From assembly GCF_021462225.1 (NCBI RefSeq), contig NC_061808.1:19443119-19507118 (forward strand): a stretch of 64,000 nucleotides of DNA, written 5' to 3'. The stretch comes from Girardinichthys multiradiatus. Its lineage: Eukaryota > Chordata > Actinopteri > Cyprinodontiformes > Goodeidae. The position numbers and the translations under genes were made by a program. A model generated the notes under the pieces. It was not told the origin of the DNA. It searched no databases and worked only from the letters and a program-made list of their open reading frames with translations. Below, one piece after another: positions 22,774 through 35,289 of the stretch; the first letter of the stretch is position 1; every line of letters starts with the position of its first letter.

Positions 22774-25625
22774 GATCTAAGACTGTGTGCACCTAGTTCT
22801 TTGTTTTTTAAAACCATTTACGTTTTTTATGTAATGGTTCAAATGCAAATATTTAAAGCACAAAACCTCTGAACGGCACTTTATAATATTAATATCAAGC
22901 TGCTGACATCTAACATTAGGCTTTTATTGACAATATTCAGTTTATTTGGGGGATTATTTTGCTGTATCTGCTGTTATAAAGAGGCACTAAAAAGAAATTT
23001 AATAAAGTGACAGAAAACTCTCCCCACTTTAAACTAAAGGATGAAAGAAAAAAGAAATCGAAGCATTCAATTAGATGATGACTTGGGGGTTACATGCAGA
23101 AAGCATAAACAATTCTACCAATAACCAGTCTATGGTTAATGTGTACAGAAATGCTTTTAGAAGTGAAAACTACCAAGCTGTAGAATTTATTTTGTCTTCT
23201 TCCTTAACAACAATGTCAGACATATTTAATATGCTGGCCTTCGTTTCTTCAGAAAAACTGTGACACATGCTGCAGGACTGTGTCATTACCCCTTGCTGCT
23301 GTCTGTTGTCTGCTGAGGTCAAAGCTTGTACTTGGAGTCCAAGCCTTCCCTTGGGTCATGTCATGCTACAGCATTGTGGGCCTTTGCTGAGTCTCAGACA
23401 TCAGATGCTCTTGCCCTTGGCAACTAAAGCATTTCCCTGCTGCACTGTCAACATCAATCCCAAATGTTCTCACTTTTGGGTTTAATCCAATAAGATTTTG
23501 TCCTTCAGGTTTAGTGTTGTTTTGTGTATAAATAATCCTGTAGTTCTTATGGTATATTATGTTTCCTTCTTTCACATCAACGTATAGCACACACGTTTTT
23601 GATCAAAAGTCAGAGTATGTATTTTTTTTGTAGCTTAGAAAAACGAATGAGTTGAAGTAACTGGACCGACCAGTGAATGTATTTGACCGCTTGTGATCTC
23701 TGACATTAAATAGAGTCCTTCTGAAACAGTCAGTGGTTTGAACGAATGACATGCTAGAGTCACTGGTGTCAGTTACGGCTGCCCTGAAGGGGCAATTATC
23801 TCTCAATAGCTCATTAAGTCTGAAGAACCACCAAGTCAGGGAGGATCATGTCATTGTGACATGATGTGTGCTCTGCAGTCTTCATGGTTCCTTTAACTAT
23901 GTGGCAAAGGAAGTAATTATAGAGCAAGGATAGCAGGCAAAAAAGGTGAAGGTAAATGTACATTGCAAATTAAAAGACCAATACTGAAAGAACGTACAAG
24001 GCATCATTAGTTCAAACATCTGGAAATTTTATATCATTTAGGATGGAAGGAATTTTGGGTAATGCCTGCTTAGTGTTGATTGAGTATGTTGAAATGAGTG
24101 GAATGAATAAACATCTCAACCCTGACCTATTGAGACCTTTTATATTTTAAATTTCAGCTGCTTCTGTTTTTAACAAATTGTACTTGGCAGCTCATATACA
24201 TTATTTTAAGCTTAGACGAGCATACAACAAAGCACGCATTCTTTTCCGCTGTGGAGCTGTGACTGTTTGGTTAGAATACAAAATGTTTTGCCGAAGTTAA
24301 AGAATACAACAAAATCTTGTCTATCATGCTGCAGACATTTGATAGGAATGTCCAGATCTTATTTTTGGGAATTGAAGAAACATTGGAATGTTTTATCTTG
24401 GATGCCATTGCGCAAATCCCAGCCAAAATCCTAAAGATTATTCCACTCTTGGCAGACCTAGAGCGAACTGCTGATGAGGATTGATGCAGCTTTAACCAAC
24501 GTAAATTTGCAGAGTCTAGCTAAGCAAAATGGGCACAAACTTGTCAAAAATGAAACATTTGTAGTCCATCGTGATTTAGTTCTGCAGATTCCCTTGCCTG
24601 CATTGTTTAGGGTTGATAATGAGTTTTCAAGTAGGAAGCTTTAAAGAAGGAACCCAATCTAATGAATTCTTCATTGCAGCCATCAGAAGATAGTAACACT
24701 GTCTGGTATTAATGGCTTGCACTGACCTGATAAATTAAAATAATAAAAGACTTTGCAAGTTTTTTTAATCATAAGTTTGAAAGCTCTTTGGGTTTGTTAC
24801 CAAATAAATTGTTCTGGTATATCTTTAATAGGATGTTACACTGACCCACCAATTCATGTGATGTATTTTTTTTTTTTAATGTAAAGCTAATAAACAATCA
24901 TTCAACATTTTTCCTGCTTTAAGTACAACAATGCAGTTTTCTGACACTCTGCAGGACTTTGTGTGACTTTTTGACTCTTTCCACTTCGTCGGAGAACTGT
25001 TGCCCATGAGCTAAATCCCCCCTAACAATCTTATTAGTTAGATTATTGTCAAAAGCAAAAGCACTTTGCTGACAGCTCTGCATAGCTTTTCTTTTTGTGT
25101 CATTTTACCATACTTATTATTCCACTTGGTTGATATGAAACTTGACAATTTTTAAAGCCTTTTTTTAGCTTTTGTTGAAGCTTCAACAACCAATCAGTCA
25201 TGTCTGTGACTAATGTCCTTTTTAAGCCATGCTTGTAGTGACACTTTAGTGGTGGCACTGTTTGTTCATCCATGTGCCCTCTTCTTTTACTTTGACTAAA
25301 GCATCTAAACATCCCGTACATGAACTGCCTTACAATTTGAGGCTCAGACATTACGGATCATAGAAGCCCCTGAGAGGCCGGAGGGCAGAGGCTTACCATG
25401 ATTCAAATTTTGCCATTTTTCCTTCACTAGATGTGTTTTGGAGACCAAATACCCCTCTTTTTGGCTCAAATGTATCCGTGCAGAGAGGTGACAGCTCACT
25501 GCTAAAAAACTGCATAGTGTAAACCAAGAGGATCCTTGCAAATCAATTGTAGGAAGCCTTCTTTGCTGTTAAAAAAAACATCTATTGAATGTACCTTCTG
25601 TCATAGGCAATTAATATGTTTTACA
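22774..25625. other. ldlrap1 intron 1, no recognised element
   Basis: AT-rich DNA with no repeat family, exon or RNA gene that I can support. A homopolymer T/A patch lies near 24870. Confidence 0.55.
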
Positions 25626-26330
25626 ATGACAGTCTTAAACTGTGTTTTTAAGGCACAAATAAAAAACAATCTAGTCTGAAATTAATTACCCATTTAGGCA
25701 AAATCAAGTCAGTCCTGCTTGCTTTGGCAAACAGTATCCTCACTAATATTTGGTAAAATCCCCATACCTCAACCACAGGCTTTTTGTAGACATCGATAAG
25801 GATCTGTCTTGGTCGGTTTTCTAGAGTGGACATAAATTAAAGCATAGTGTGCGAATATTTAATTAGATATTGAACTAGACTGAAGTGGGCTGTTTTTATT
25901 GGTGTTTGCTGTCATTGTCCTGTTGGAACATTTAACCGTATCAACCATTTACTTGTTGATTTGAGGTAGAGGTGAAAATATTACAGGTAGTTATCATAAT
26001 TCACACCAATTTCTGCACAGCACCAATAACACTATTATAGAAACAGCCCCACAACCTCATGCTGCCACCCCATGCTTGTTAGTTGATACAGTTTTTCTTT
26101 GATGATTTCTGTTAGCTCCTCTATACATACGTCTTGTCATTGTAGCCAAATAGCTCAATCTTTGTTTAGTCTGACCATAAAATGGTTTTTCAGTAGGTAT
26201 TTGGACTGTCCATGTGTAAAAGTGAACATTTTAATCAAGTTTCATGGCATTAACTATGGAACAAGTTTGTTTCGTTAAATAGACCTTCTGGCATGTAGTT
26301 TTGTAGAACTGTAGAGGTGCTGGAGTAAAC
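25626..26330 (-). mobile_element. Very old Tc1/mariner remnant
   Basis: Scattered minus-strand transposase landmarks survive: CTGTCATTGTCCTGTTGGAA near 25911, CACAACCTCATGCTGCCACC near 26050 (complement of the GGGSIMLWG coding motif), and AGCTCAATCTTTGTTTAGTC followed by TGACCATAAAA near 26151. No open frame and no clear ends. Confidence 0.55.
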
Positions 26331-26805
26331 ACTAAAGTGTTATTTAAAGCGAGAATGGTAGGTCTGGTTGCCTTACAGTGCTGGAGGCAAATTTGCTGAA
26401 AACAAAAGTCTATTAATTTAAACTCGCTGCTACCTCCACAGCCATTTTTGCTGTCGTATTAATGTATGTGTTTGTTGCTTATTTGCTTTAAGGAAAACTC
26501 ACAATATTAATTTCTCTATATATTTAAAAACTGTGGTTACAACTAATGCTTGTGTTGTATTGCTTTTTAAATGTTTGCTTTCCTCTTTTGATGCCAAATA
26601 AAAATGTGCATTTCCAGGCTGCATTTTCTGGTGAAAATTTATATCAGTTCATTGGTCTGGCAGTTTGCACATTTGCATTGGTTTCATTTATACTGTGCAT
26701 TACCAGCTGAAGCAGATTATTCAAAATTTCTTAGTTCTATAATGTTATGGAGAGGCTGAATTTATTTTTTAGAACTTTTCTCACAAAGACATTTTTCCTT
26801 ACTTA

Positions 26806-28055
26806 CAGGAGTTGGACAATGAAACTGAAACACCTGTCATTTTAATGTGGGAGGTTTCATGGCTAAATTGGACCAGCCTGGTAGCCAGTCTTCATTGATT
26901 GCACATTGCACCAGTAAGAGCAGAGTGTGAAGGTTCAATTAGCAGGGTAAGAGCACAGTTTTGCTCAAAATATTGAAATGCACACAACATTATGGGTGAC
27001 ATACCAGGGTTCAAAAGAGGACAAATTGTTGGTGCACGTCTTCCTGGCGCATCTGTGACCAAGACAGCAAGTCTTTGTGATGTATCAAGAGCCACAGTAT
27101 CCAGGGTAATGTCAGCATACCACCAAGAAGGACGAACCACATCCAACAGGATTAACTGTGGACGCAAGAGGAAGCTGTCTAAAAGGGATGTTCGGGTGCT
27201 AACCCGGATTGTATCCAAAAAACATAAAACCACGGCTGCCCAAATCATGGCAAAATTAAATGTGCACCTCAACTCTCCTGTTTCCACCAGAACTGTCCGT
27301 CGGGAGCTCCACAGGGTCAATATACACGGCCGGGCTGCTATTGCCAAACCTTTGGTCACTCATGCCAATGCCAAACATCCGTTTTAATGGTGCAAGGAGC
27401 GCAAATCTTGGGCTGTGGACAATGTGAAACATGTATTGTTCTCTGATGAGTCCACCTTTACTGTTTTCCACACATCCGGGAGAGTTACGGTGTGGAGAAG
27501 CCCCAAAGAAGCGTACCACCCAGACTGTTGCATGCCCAGAGTGAAGCGTGGGGGTGGATCAGTGATGGTTTGGGCTGCCATATCATGGCATTCCCTTGGC
27601 CCAATACTTGTGCTAGATGGGCACGTCACTGCCAAGGACTACCGAACCATTCTTGAGGACCATGTGCATCCAATGGTTCAAACATTGTATCCTGAAGGCG
27701 ATGCTGTGTATCAGGATGACAATGCACCAATACACACAGCAAGACTGGTGAAAGATTGGTTTGATGAACATAAAAGTGAAGTCAAACATCTCAGATCTAA
27801 ATATTATTGAGCCACTTTGGGGTGTTTTGGAGGAGCGAGTCAAGAAATGTTTTCCTCCACCAGTATCACGTAGTGACCTGGCCACTATCCTGCAAGAAGA
27901 ATGGCTTAAAATCCCTCTGACCACTGTGCAGGACTTGTATATGTCATTCCCAGGACGAATTGACGCTGTATTGTCCGCAAAAGGAGGCCCTACACCATAC
28001 TAATAAATTATTGTGGTCTAAAACTTGGTGTTTCAGTTTCATTGTTCAACCCCTG
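26806..28055 (+). mobile_element. Nearly complete Tc1-like transposon with short TIRs
   Basis: Inverted repeats of about 29 bp, 27 of them matching: the left starts CAGGAGTTGGACAATGAAAC and the right end is its complement, closing in AACCCCTG. Both are bounded by the TA target duplication (26804-26805 and 28056-28057). The transposase (26992-28003) lies between in the same orientation. Length is 1250 bp. Boundaries are exact at both ends. Confidence 0.93.
26992..28003 (+). pseudogene. Tc1 transposase, one stop and one frameshift
   Basis: A cut-and-paste DDE transposase. An N-terminal paired-like helix-turn-helix (LPGASVTKTASLCDVSRATV) is followed by the catalytic domain. D1 is in LFSDESTF, the GGGSVMVWAA motif follows, D2 is in YQDDNAPIHTA, and E is in NIIEPLWGVLEERVK. 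A TAA at 27385-27387 interrupts the otherwise open frame from 26992 to 27810, probably a former Gln codon before WCKERKSW. A deletion near 27785, removing the expected proline-rich WPxxSPDLN lead-in, shifts frame for the final segment ending KGGPTPY. All three catalytic acidic residues can still be found, so decay is recent but the copy is dead. Confidence 0.92.
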
Positions 28056-28570
28056 TATATCGCCACAAGATTAGGATTAAAAAAAAAACAGTAAACTGTA
28101 TATCAAAAATGAATATGCAATTGCAAATATCTGCTGGTAAATGAAGCTGCTGCCTCTTTCAAACAATTTGTTTCAGGTTGAGAAAAACAAAGTGGCTGCT
28201 GTGCAGGAGACCCGACATTCTGTCTGCTGGGACCACTTCTGCGTGCCTCATTTAGAAGATGAGTGATAAAGCAGTTGAGCCTATTTTCTCTGTGTGCCTG
28301 TTTTCTTGTGTTCAGCAACTGATCAATAACCAGAGTTTGAGCATTTCTGCTACCTCTTTCTTTTTTCTTTTGAATCCTCAGAAAATGCTAGTAAACGCTC
28401 CAGTTTTAACAATGCTCTTTGCATCAGGTGTCAGAGTGTTTCAGAAGAAGGTGCATTGAAAGTAAGCCACTGAGCTTTTTTATTCCTGTGTTCCTGGGGT
28501 TATTTGAAGTGTCTAGTTTCCTTTTCCCTCTGATTTCAATCAAAGCTCGCTTCAGTCAAATTTAGCAGTA

Positions 28571-30138
28571 CAGGTCCTTCTCAAAAAATTAGCATATTGT
28601 GATAAAGTTAATTATTTTCCATAATGTAATGATGAAAATTTAACATTCATATATTTTAGATTCATTGCACACTAACTGAAATATTTCAGGTCTTTCATTG
28701 TCTTAATACGGATGATTTTGGCATACAGCTCATGAAAACCCAAAATTCCTATCTCACAAAATTAGCATATTTTATCCGACCAATAAAAGAAAAGTGTTTT
28801 TAATACAAAAAACGTCAACCTTCAAATAATCATGTACAGTTATGCACTCAATACTTGGTCGGGAATCCTTTTGCAGAAATGACTGCTTCAATGCGGCGTG
28901 GCATGGAGGCAATCAGCCTGTGGCACTGCTGAGGTCTTATGGAGGCCCAGGATGCTTCGATAGCGGCCTTTAGCTCATCCAGAGTGTTGGGTCTTGAGTC
29001 TCTCAACGTTCTCTTCACAATATCCCACAGATTCTCTATGGGGTTCAGGTCAGGAGAGTTGGCGGGCCAATTGAGCACAGTGATACCATGGTCAGTAAAC
29101 CATTTACCAGTGGTTTTGGCACTGTGAGCAGGTGCCAGGTCGTGCTGAAAAATGAAATCTTCATCTCCATAAAGCTTTTCAGCAGATGGAAGCATGAAGT
29201 GCTCCAAAATCTCCTGATAGCTAGCTGCATTGACCCTGCCCTTGATAAAACACAGTGGACCAACACCAGCAGCTGACACGGCACCCCAGACCATCACTGA
29301 CTGTGGGTACTTGACACTGGACTTCTGGCATTTTGGCATTTCCTTCTCCCCAGTCTTCCTCCAGACTCTGGCACCTTGATTTCCGAATGACATGCAGAAT
29401 TTGCTTTCATCCGAAAAAAGTACTTTGGACCACTGAGCAACAGTCCAGTGCTGCTTCTCTGTAGCCCAGGTCTGGGTAATGCGGCACCTGTAGCCCATTT
29501 CCTGCACACGCCTGTGCACGGTGGCTCTGGATGTTTCTTCTCCAGACTCAGTCCACTGCTTCCGCAGGTCCCCCAAGGTCTGGAATTGGCCCTTCTCCAC
29601 AATCTTCCTCAGGGTCCGGTCACCTCTTCTCGTTGTGCAGCGTTTTCTGCCACACCTTTTCCTTCCCACAGACTTCCCACTGAGGTGCCTTGATACAGCA
29701 CTCTGGGAACAGCCTATTCGTTCAGAAATGTCTTTCTGTGTCTTACCCTCTTGCTTGAGGGTGTCAATAGTGGCCTTCTGGACAGCAGTCAGGTCGGCAG
29801 TCTTACCCATGATTGGGGTTTTGAGTGATGAACCAGGCTGGGAGTTTTAAAGGCCTCAGGAATCTTTTGCAGGTGTTTAGAGTTAACTCGTTGATTCAGA
29901 TGATTAGGTTCATAGCTCGTTTAGAGACCCTTTTAATGATATGCTAATTTTGTGAGATAGGAATTTTGGGTTTTTATGAGCTGTATGCCAAAATCATCTG
30001 TATTAAGACAATAAAAGACCTGAAATATTTCAGTTAGTGTGCAATGAATCTAAAATATATGAATGTTAAATTTTCATCATGACATTATGGAAAATAATGA
30101 ACTTTATCACAATATGCTAATATTTTGAGAAGGACCTG
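28571..30138 (-). mobile_element. Complete Tc1-like transposon with ~200-bp TIRs
   Basis: Flanked by TA at 28569-28570 and 30139-30140. The left end is CAGGTCCTTCTCAAAAAATT and the right end is its complement, closing in GAGAAGGACCTG. The inverted repeats extend inward for about 200 bp (28571-28771 and 29939-30138) with few mismatches. The transposase is on the minus strand and open throughout. Relatives lie at 22090-22771 and 32430-33776. Confidence 0.95.
28848..29810 (-). CDS. Tc1-like transposase, uninterrupted ORF (320 aa)
   Basis: Starts at the ATG on 29810 (MGKTADLTAVQKATIDTLKQ) and ends KGFPTKY. The N-terminal helix-turn-helix region is about residues 1-110 (ERIGCSQSAVSRHLSG for the first HTH). 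The catalytic domain follows with D1 in VLFSDESKF, QSVMVWGAVSAAG, D2 in IFQHDLAPAHSA and E in SPDLNPIENLWD, the Tc1 DD34E arrangement. No stop or frameshift. Between GYRCRI and WATEKQHW about 20 residues present in the 32.4-kb sister copy (PQVKPLLNQKQR...) are missing in frame. The same gap is seen in the 22.1-kb copy. Whether the protein works without this linker is unknown. Confidence 0.92.
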   Translation of the reverse strand: MGKTADLTAVQKATIDTLKQEGKTQKDISERIGCSQSAVSRHLSGKSVGRKRCGRKRCTTRRGDRTLRKIVEKGQFQTLGDLRKQWTESGEETSRATVHRRVQEMGYRCRITQTWATEKQHWTVAQWSKVLFSDESKFCMSFGNQGARVWRKTGEKEMPKCQKSSVKYPQSVMVWGAVSAAGVGPLCFIKGRVNAASYQEILEHFMLPSAEKLYGDEDFIFQHDLAPAHSAKTTGKWFTDHGITVLNWPANSPDLNPIENLWDIVKRTLRDSRPNTLDELKAAIEASWASIRPQQCHRLIASMPRRIEAVISAKGFPTKY

Positions 30139-30140
30139 TA

Positions 30141-32255
30141 GTCACTCTTTTATCTATTGCCTTAAAATGTGTTTTGTTTCCAAGAATCACCTTAATTCTA
30201 CCACTTGGTTTAGGGATAATGTGAAATTTTGTTGCTTAGGCATTTTCTTGCTGTATCAAAAAGAAGGGTGTTAACGTCAAGACCCAAGAAGGATTACATG
30301 ATGTCTGAGGAATTTAAGTGTTTGCGCTGCTTGCTGTTATCAGTTATCAGTAAAGTGTTGTTTGTACCTCACCCTCCTCCTAAAAACTGTATAACCTTTA
30401 TATTTCTGTGGCATTCACCTCTCACCTTAAGCTTAAATTTCACCTTTCATGAAAAAATTATTTCAGTTTCGAACAGCATTTTCCTTTATTTTGATGATTT
30501 TTTTTTTTCTTCCATCCATTTTCCTATATGTGTATCAGAGCTCCTAGGCACATTTTCCTTAGTGTTTCAGTGTAGAAGTATTGATTTTTAAAAGCATGGC
30601 TTCATATTATTAAACAGCGCTCCACATCATATTTCATATTGATTTTTGTTCTCCGGTTGTTGAGAGTTATGTTATGTAAGGTATATAGCACTTTCTTGTG
30701 ACTCCTGCTAAAAATGTGCTGCGAAATCTCTTTAAAACTCTCAAGGATAAGGCAAAGCTTTCCCTGTCACATCCCTCCACATGCATAATTAAACTTTCTG
30801 TTATAGTTCTACAAACGTCATCATTGCGCTGTTTCCCGCAGTCTCTCTCTGGACTGTTTTTAGCACCAACTGTTTCCCTGGCCCGAGGTGAAGTGAATTA
30901 TGTAATGGAGAGAAACTGAGAGATCGTATCATGGGAAAGGTGCTAGTTCAGGCAACTGCAGCAACAGATATTCAGTAAACAGCCCAGCTTCCTGTGTGTA
31001 TATACACTGAAACCCAAACATTTTAGGGCTGTTTTATGTCTAGGGCAACCAGCTGGGGATCAGGTTAGGGTGACACTCTGGTGTGAGAGCCTTAATGAGG
31101 ATGTCTCTGCTGCACTGAGTTTTTTGTGTGTGGAAGAGAAATAATAGAAATATATTTTGTTTGTATGTGCAGGAGTGTGTTTGCATATCAGCTCAGACCT
31201 CCTGTCCTACAGAAACAAATCCCTTTTCAATTTTTGTGCTTTTAAAAAATTCAACTCCCCACACTTTTCATAACACATGATGTCTGTTTTTTGAGCTCAG
31301 CATTAAGAGCTAAACACACCTACTCCTAAAAATAGCAGTATCCCATCAAGCTGATGGTGGGGAACCTGTGTAGCTCAGTGCTGTCTAGAAATGTTTTGTG
31401 CATGCTGATGCAGATCGAAGAAAGCTGCAGAGTCTGAAGCAAATGGAATTAAAATAATTAACTTTTAAAAGATTTCGTTAATATGAAACAAGCTGAACAC
31501 GATTAACATCCAAAATATTGATCAATTTGTTTTTCATCCGCATTCTTAATTTTTCACATTGTCTTTCACATCAGCAGAAGAAGATTAGGAATGTTTTATT
31601 TTCACCCCCATGAGTTGCCTGGTCTTTACAGAGTATTGAAACCAATCTGCTGCAGGTCACTTTAGTATATTAACAGCCTTAGAGGTAAATGGGAAATAGT
31701 TGAATAAAAGCATGATTTTCAGGAGGAATTATTCACTCTCTTCTTCTGAATATTTTATTTAAAGCACCCTCTACAATTACTTGCACACCTGGTGAAAGAT
31801 GTGTCAATCCTTTTTGAATAAATTAATCGTAATGGGAGTGGCTTAATCTCACAGTGAAAACTTGCTGCAGGTCTCTGGCGGTTAAGCTTAAAGACTTTTT
31901 TACCACCTTCTTCACTGTGCATGGTGGCAAGATAAACATGGGTCCTCATCCAGCCTTGTTTGTCACAGTTCCAGTTGCTGATTCAAATCTACGGCACTAA
32001 GTGTAGATATTAGAAAGTTGAGCAGTGAACAGTGACATTGACGCTCCTTTCAACAGCAGAACCAAACCACCTCCCTCTTTAGCTGACCTTCCACATAATC
32101 CAACAGTAGAAGGAACTTTTTAACCAGTTCAGTTCAAAAACAAGAGTGAAACTGCAGTTTAGCAGCTTATTTTAACAACAGTAGACTGGCTAATGTATTA
32201 TATAGCTGATGATTTGAAGAAAACACAAATCCCACATTGAAGAAATGTTTATAAA
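30141..32255. other. ldlrap1 intron 1, no recognised element
   Basis: AT-rich intronic DNA. The stretch 31750-31980 has weak transposase-like texture but nothing I can assign. No exon seen. Confidence 0.5.
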
Positions 32256-32429
32256 TTATGGCTGAAACAGTAATCGGATTAATCTCGATAAATCGATTAC
32301 TGAAATTATCAACTCATTTAGTAATTAAATAATCGTTAACTAGAGTATACAGCCTCTAAAACATGTCGTTTGCTAAAAGAACAACCCACTCAGAGCAGTA
32401 GTTAAGGCAAAACTATACAAAAAAATATA

Positions 32430-33776
32430 CAGGTCCTTCTCAAAATTTTAGCATATTGTGATAAAGTTCATTATTTTCCATAATGTCATGATGAAAATTC
32501 AACATTCATATATTTTAGATTCATTGCACACTAACTGAAATATTTCAGGTCTTTTATTGTCTTAATACAGATGATTTTGGCATACAGCTCATGAAAACCC
32601 AAAATTCCTATCTCACAAAATTAGCATATCATTAAAAGGGTCTCTAAACGAGCTATGAACCTAATCATCTGAATCAACGAGTTAACTCTACACACCTGCA
32701 AAAGATTCCTGAGGCCTTTAAAACTCCCAGCCTGGTTCATCACTCAAAACCCCAATCATGGGTAAGACTGCCGACCTGACTGCTGTCCAGAAGGCCACTA
32801 TTGACACCCTCAAGCAAGAGGGTAAGACACAGAAAGAAATTTCTGAACGAATAGGCTGTTCCCAGAGTGCTGTATCAAGGCACCTCAGTGGGAAGTCTGT
32901 GGGAAGGAAAAAGTGTGGCAGAAAACGCTGCACAACGAGAAGAGGTGACCGGACCCTGAGGAAGATTGTGGAGAAGGGCCGATTCCAGACTTTGGGGGAC
33001 CTGCGGAAGCAGTGGACTGAGTCTGGAGTAGAAACATCCAGAGCCACCGTGCACAGACGTGTGCAGGAAATGGGCTACAGGTGCCGCATTCCCCAGGTCA
33101 AGCCACTTTTGAACCAGAAACAGCGGCTATCAGGAGATTTTGGAGCACTTCATGCTTCCATCTGCTGAAAAGCTTTATGGAGATGAAGATTTCATTTTTC
33201 AGCACGACCTGGCATCTGCTCACAGTGCCAAAACCACTGGTAAATGGTTTACTCACCATGGTATCACTGTGCTCAATTGGCCTGCCAACTCTCCTGACCT
33301 GAACCCCATAGAGAATCTGTGGGATATTGTGAAGAGAACGTTGAGAGACTCAAGACCCAACACTCTGGATGAGCTAAAGGCCGCTATTGAAGCATCCTGG
33401 GCCTCCATAAGACCTCAGCAGTGCCACAGGCTGATTGCCTCCATGCCACGCCGCATTGAAGCAGTCATTTCTGCAAAAGGATTCCCGACCAAGTATTGAG
33501 TGCATAACTGTACATGATTATTTGAAGGTTGATGTTGTTTGTATTAAAAACACTTTTCTTTTATTGGTTGGATGAAATATGCTAATTCTGTGAGTTAAGA
33601 ATTTTGGGTTTTCATGAGCTGTATGCCACAATCATCCGTATTAAGACAATAAAAGACCTGAAATATTTCAGTTAGTGTGCAATGAATCTAAAATATATGA
33701 ATGTTCAATTTTCATCATGACATTATGGAAAATAATTAACTTTATCACAATATGCTAATATTTTGAGAAGGACCTG
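32430..33776 (+). mobile_element. Deleted Tc1-like copy, sister of the 28.6-kb element
   Basis: Flanked by TA at 32428-32429 and 33777-33778. The left end is CAGGTCCTTCTCAAAATTTT and the right end closes in GAGAAGGACCTG, with inverted repeats of about 200 bp. The orientation is opposite to the 28.6-kb copy. Length is 1347 bp, shorter because part of the transposase is missing. Confidence 0.94.
32758..33499 (+). pseudogene. Tc1 transposase with internal deletion
   Basis: Begins MGKTADLTAVQKATIDTLKQ and is almost identical to the 28.6-kb protein up to GYRCRI. It then keeps the linker PQVKPLLNQKQR that the sister copies lack. A deletion of roughly 100 codons follows near 33125, removing D1 and the GGG/MVWG region. 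The frame shifts and resumes at YQEILEHFMLPSAEKLYGD. D2 (QHDLASAHSA) and E (NPIENLWD) survive. Non-functional, but its intact inverted repeats could still be mobilised in trans. Confidence 0.92.
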
Positions 33777-33961
33777 TACATTTTGCATTTAAGATGGAAA
33801 ACCTTCGTAAATATGCTCTATCCAGAACTCAATTAGCATAGTTTTAGCTTCACCTGGTTCTAAGTCTGTAAAAGAATCTCCTATTAAGCACCTTTTCCTA
33901 TCTGATTATTAATCGGTTAATCAAAAAAATTAGTCAACATATTAATCGTTTAGCAAAATAT

Positions 33962-35285
33962 AGTATATTTAATCCAGGACGCTTGGGTGAGATCAGCTGT
34001 TTCTTATTTTTGTGTTAATATCAGTTGTTTCTTAGATTGTATTTTGTTTTGTTTTGTTGAACTACGTTGGACCAGTTAAATTTCCTGCTTTTTTGAGGTC
34101 AGTTCTATAATTTCCTAATCTATAGCTGAAGCACTTACATTGATTGTCCTGTTACCATTGTGCTCCAGAGACAGGACACCTGAGAAAGTGAGTTATCTGC
34201 CTGTGTACTACGGCCATCCATCACACAGCTGGAAGGGTCTGAAGTGCTTTATCACATTAGAGAGGGCCTCTCTAGGATACCCTCCCATATTAAAGTGTTG
34301 CAGAGATATTTGGTCTCAAAGGCAATTTGCTGCTTTCAAGTGTGACTTTTTCTGTAGTAACTGATGAAAGCGTTTTTGATTTCCAAACTGAGGTTTTCCA
34401 AAAAACGATTTACAACCTTTTATTTGAATTGGGTAAACAAAATCTTTATTATCAATCATTATTGCATGAACAGATTTCTCTTTTTAATTTTTTACATTAA
34501 GTCTGGAAATGTTTACTCTTTCCTTAGTGAACTATCAGGCTGCAAATAACAGATGTCATTCTTCATCTCCTTATACCTTTGGTGTTTAATTTAATGTCAG
34601 TGCTTTTCACACAGAAACAACTTACTTTTTTTTTCTTGTAAATAATCCCATGTTGATATGTGCATTCAAGTCAAAGGTTTCCCATCAACATTGGTGGCAT
34701 AAATCTATAAAAGTGATGTAAAATAACTTTAAAGGACAGTTACTGGGCAAATCTCTGCTGTATTTATTGACCTCTGTTGTCTGAAGGCTGAAAACGTCCT
34801 GTATGACACTCTTCTTGCTCGCTCCTCTTTACCATGATATTTTTGATTTATTAGTGCATGTAGCAGATAAATAGCCACCATCTTAATGGGGTCACTCATT
34901 TAACTGACAAAATTAGCCCTTGTAGCTAGGCAGCAAAGCACATTACCTTTTTATTAATGATAACGTTTTAGTTTGTGGGTTACTTTCAGGGATGCGGATA
35001 TAGAGCAGCATTTTGAAATTGAACTTTTCACTCTTGACATTTTTATCAGCTTAGCATATCTGATGTCTGCAGTTAAAACAGTCACCCAGGGATTAATGAA
35101 GGCAGTCTAATTAATATATAGTTGTTATATGGACCGTAGAGGAATGTGTTGCCTGACTACTCATATAGATAACTCAACTAATTAATCAATTATTATTAAT
35201 TTTATGCCATAAAGAACAGAACAGCAAAAAAGTAAGATTCTGCAAAATAAACACTTGAAAAGTACTAGACAATTCCAAGAGTTAC
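33962..35285. other. ldlrap1 intron 1, no recognised element
   Basis: AT-rich DNA without an assignable repeat or exon. Confidence 0.55.
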
Positions 35286-35289
35286 TTAT

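Larger units (their letters stand above)
32262..33960. mobile_element. hAT-like non-autonomous repeat split by a Tc1
   Basis: The left part (32262-32429) contains GTAATCGGATTAATCTCGAT and AATCGATTACTG; the right part (33779-33960) contains TTATTAATCGGTTAATC and ACATATTAATCGTTTAGC. Such repeated GATTAATCG-type motifs in inverse orientation are typical of a common fish hAT-type MITE. The Tc1 at 32430-33776 lies exactly between the two halves. Outer ends and the target duplication could not be fixed. Confidence 0.45.

Noticed and set aside
30229..30591. 120-codon open frame
   Set aside because: Hydrophobic low-complexity translation of T-rich intronic DNA with no domain or start context.
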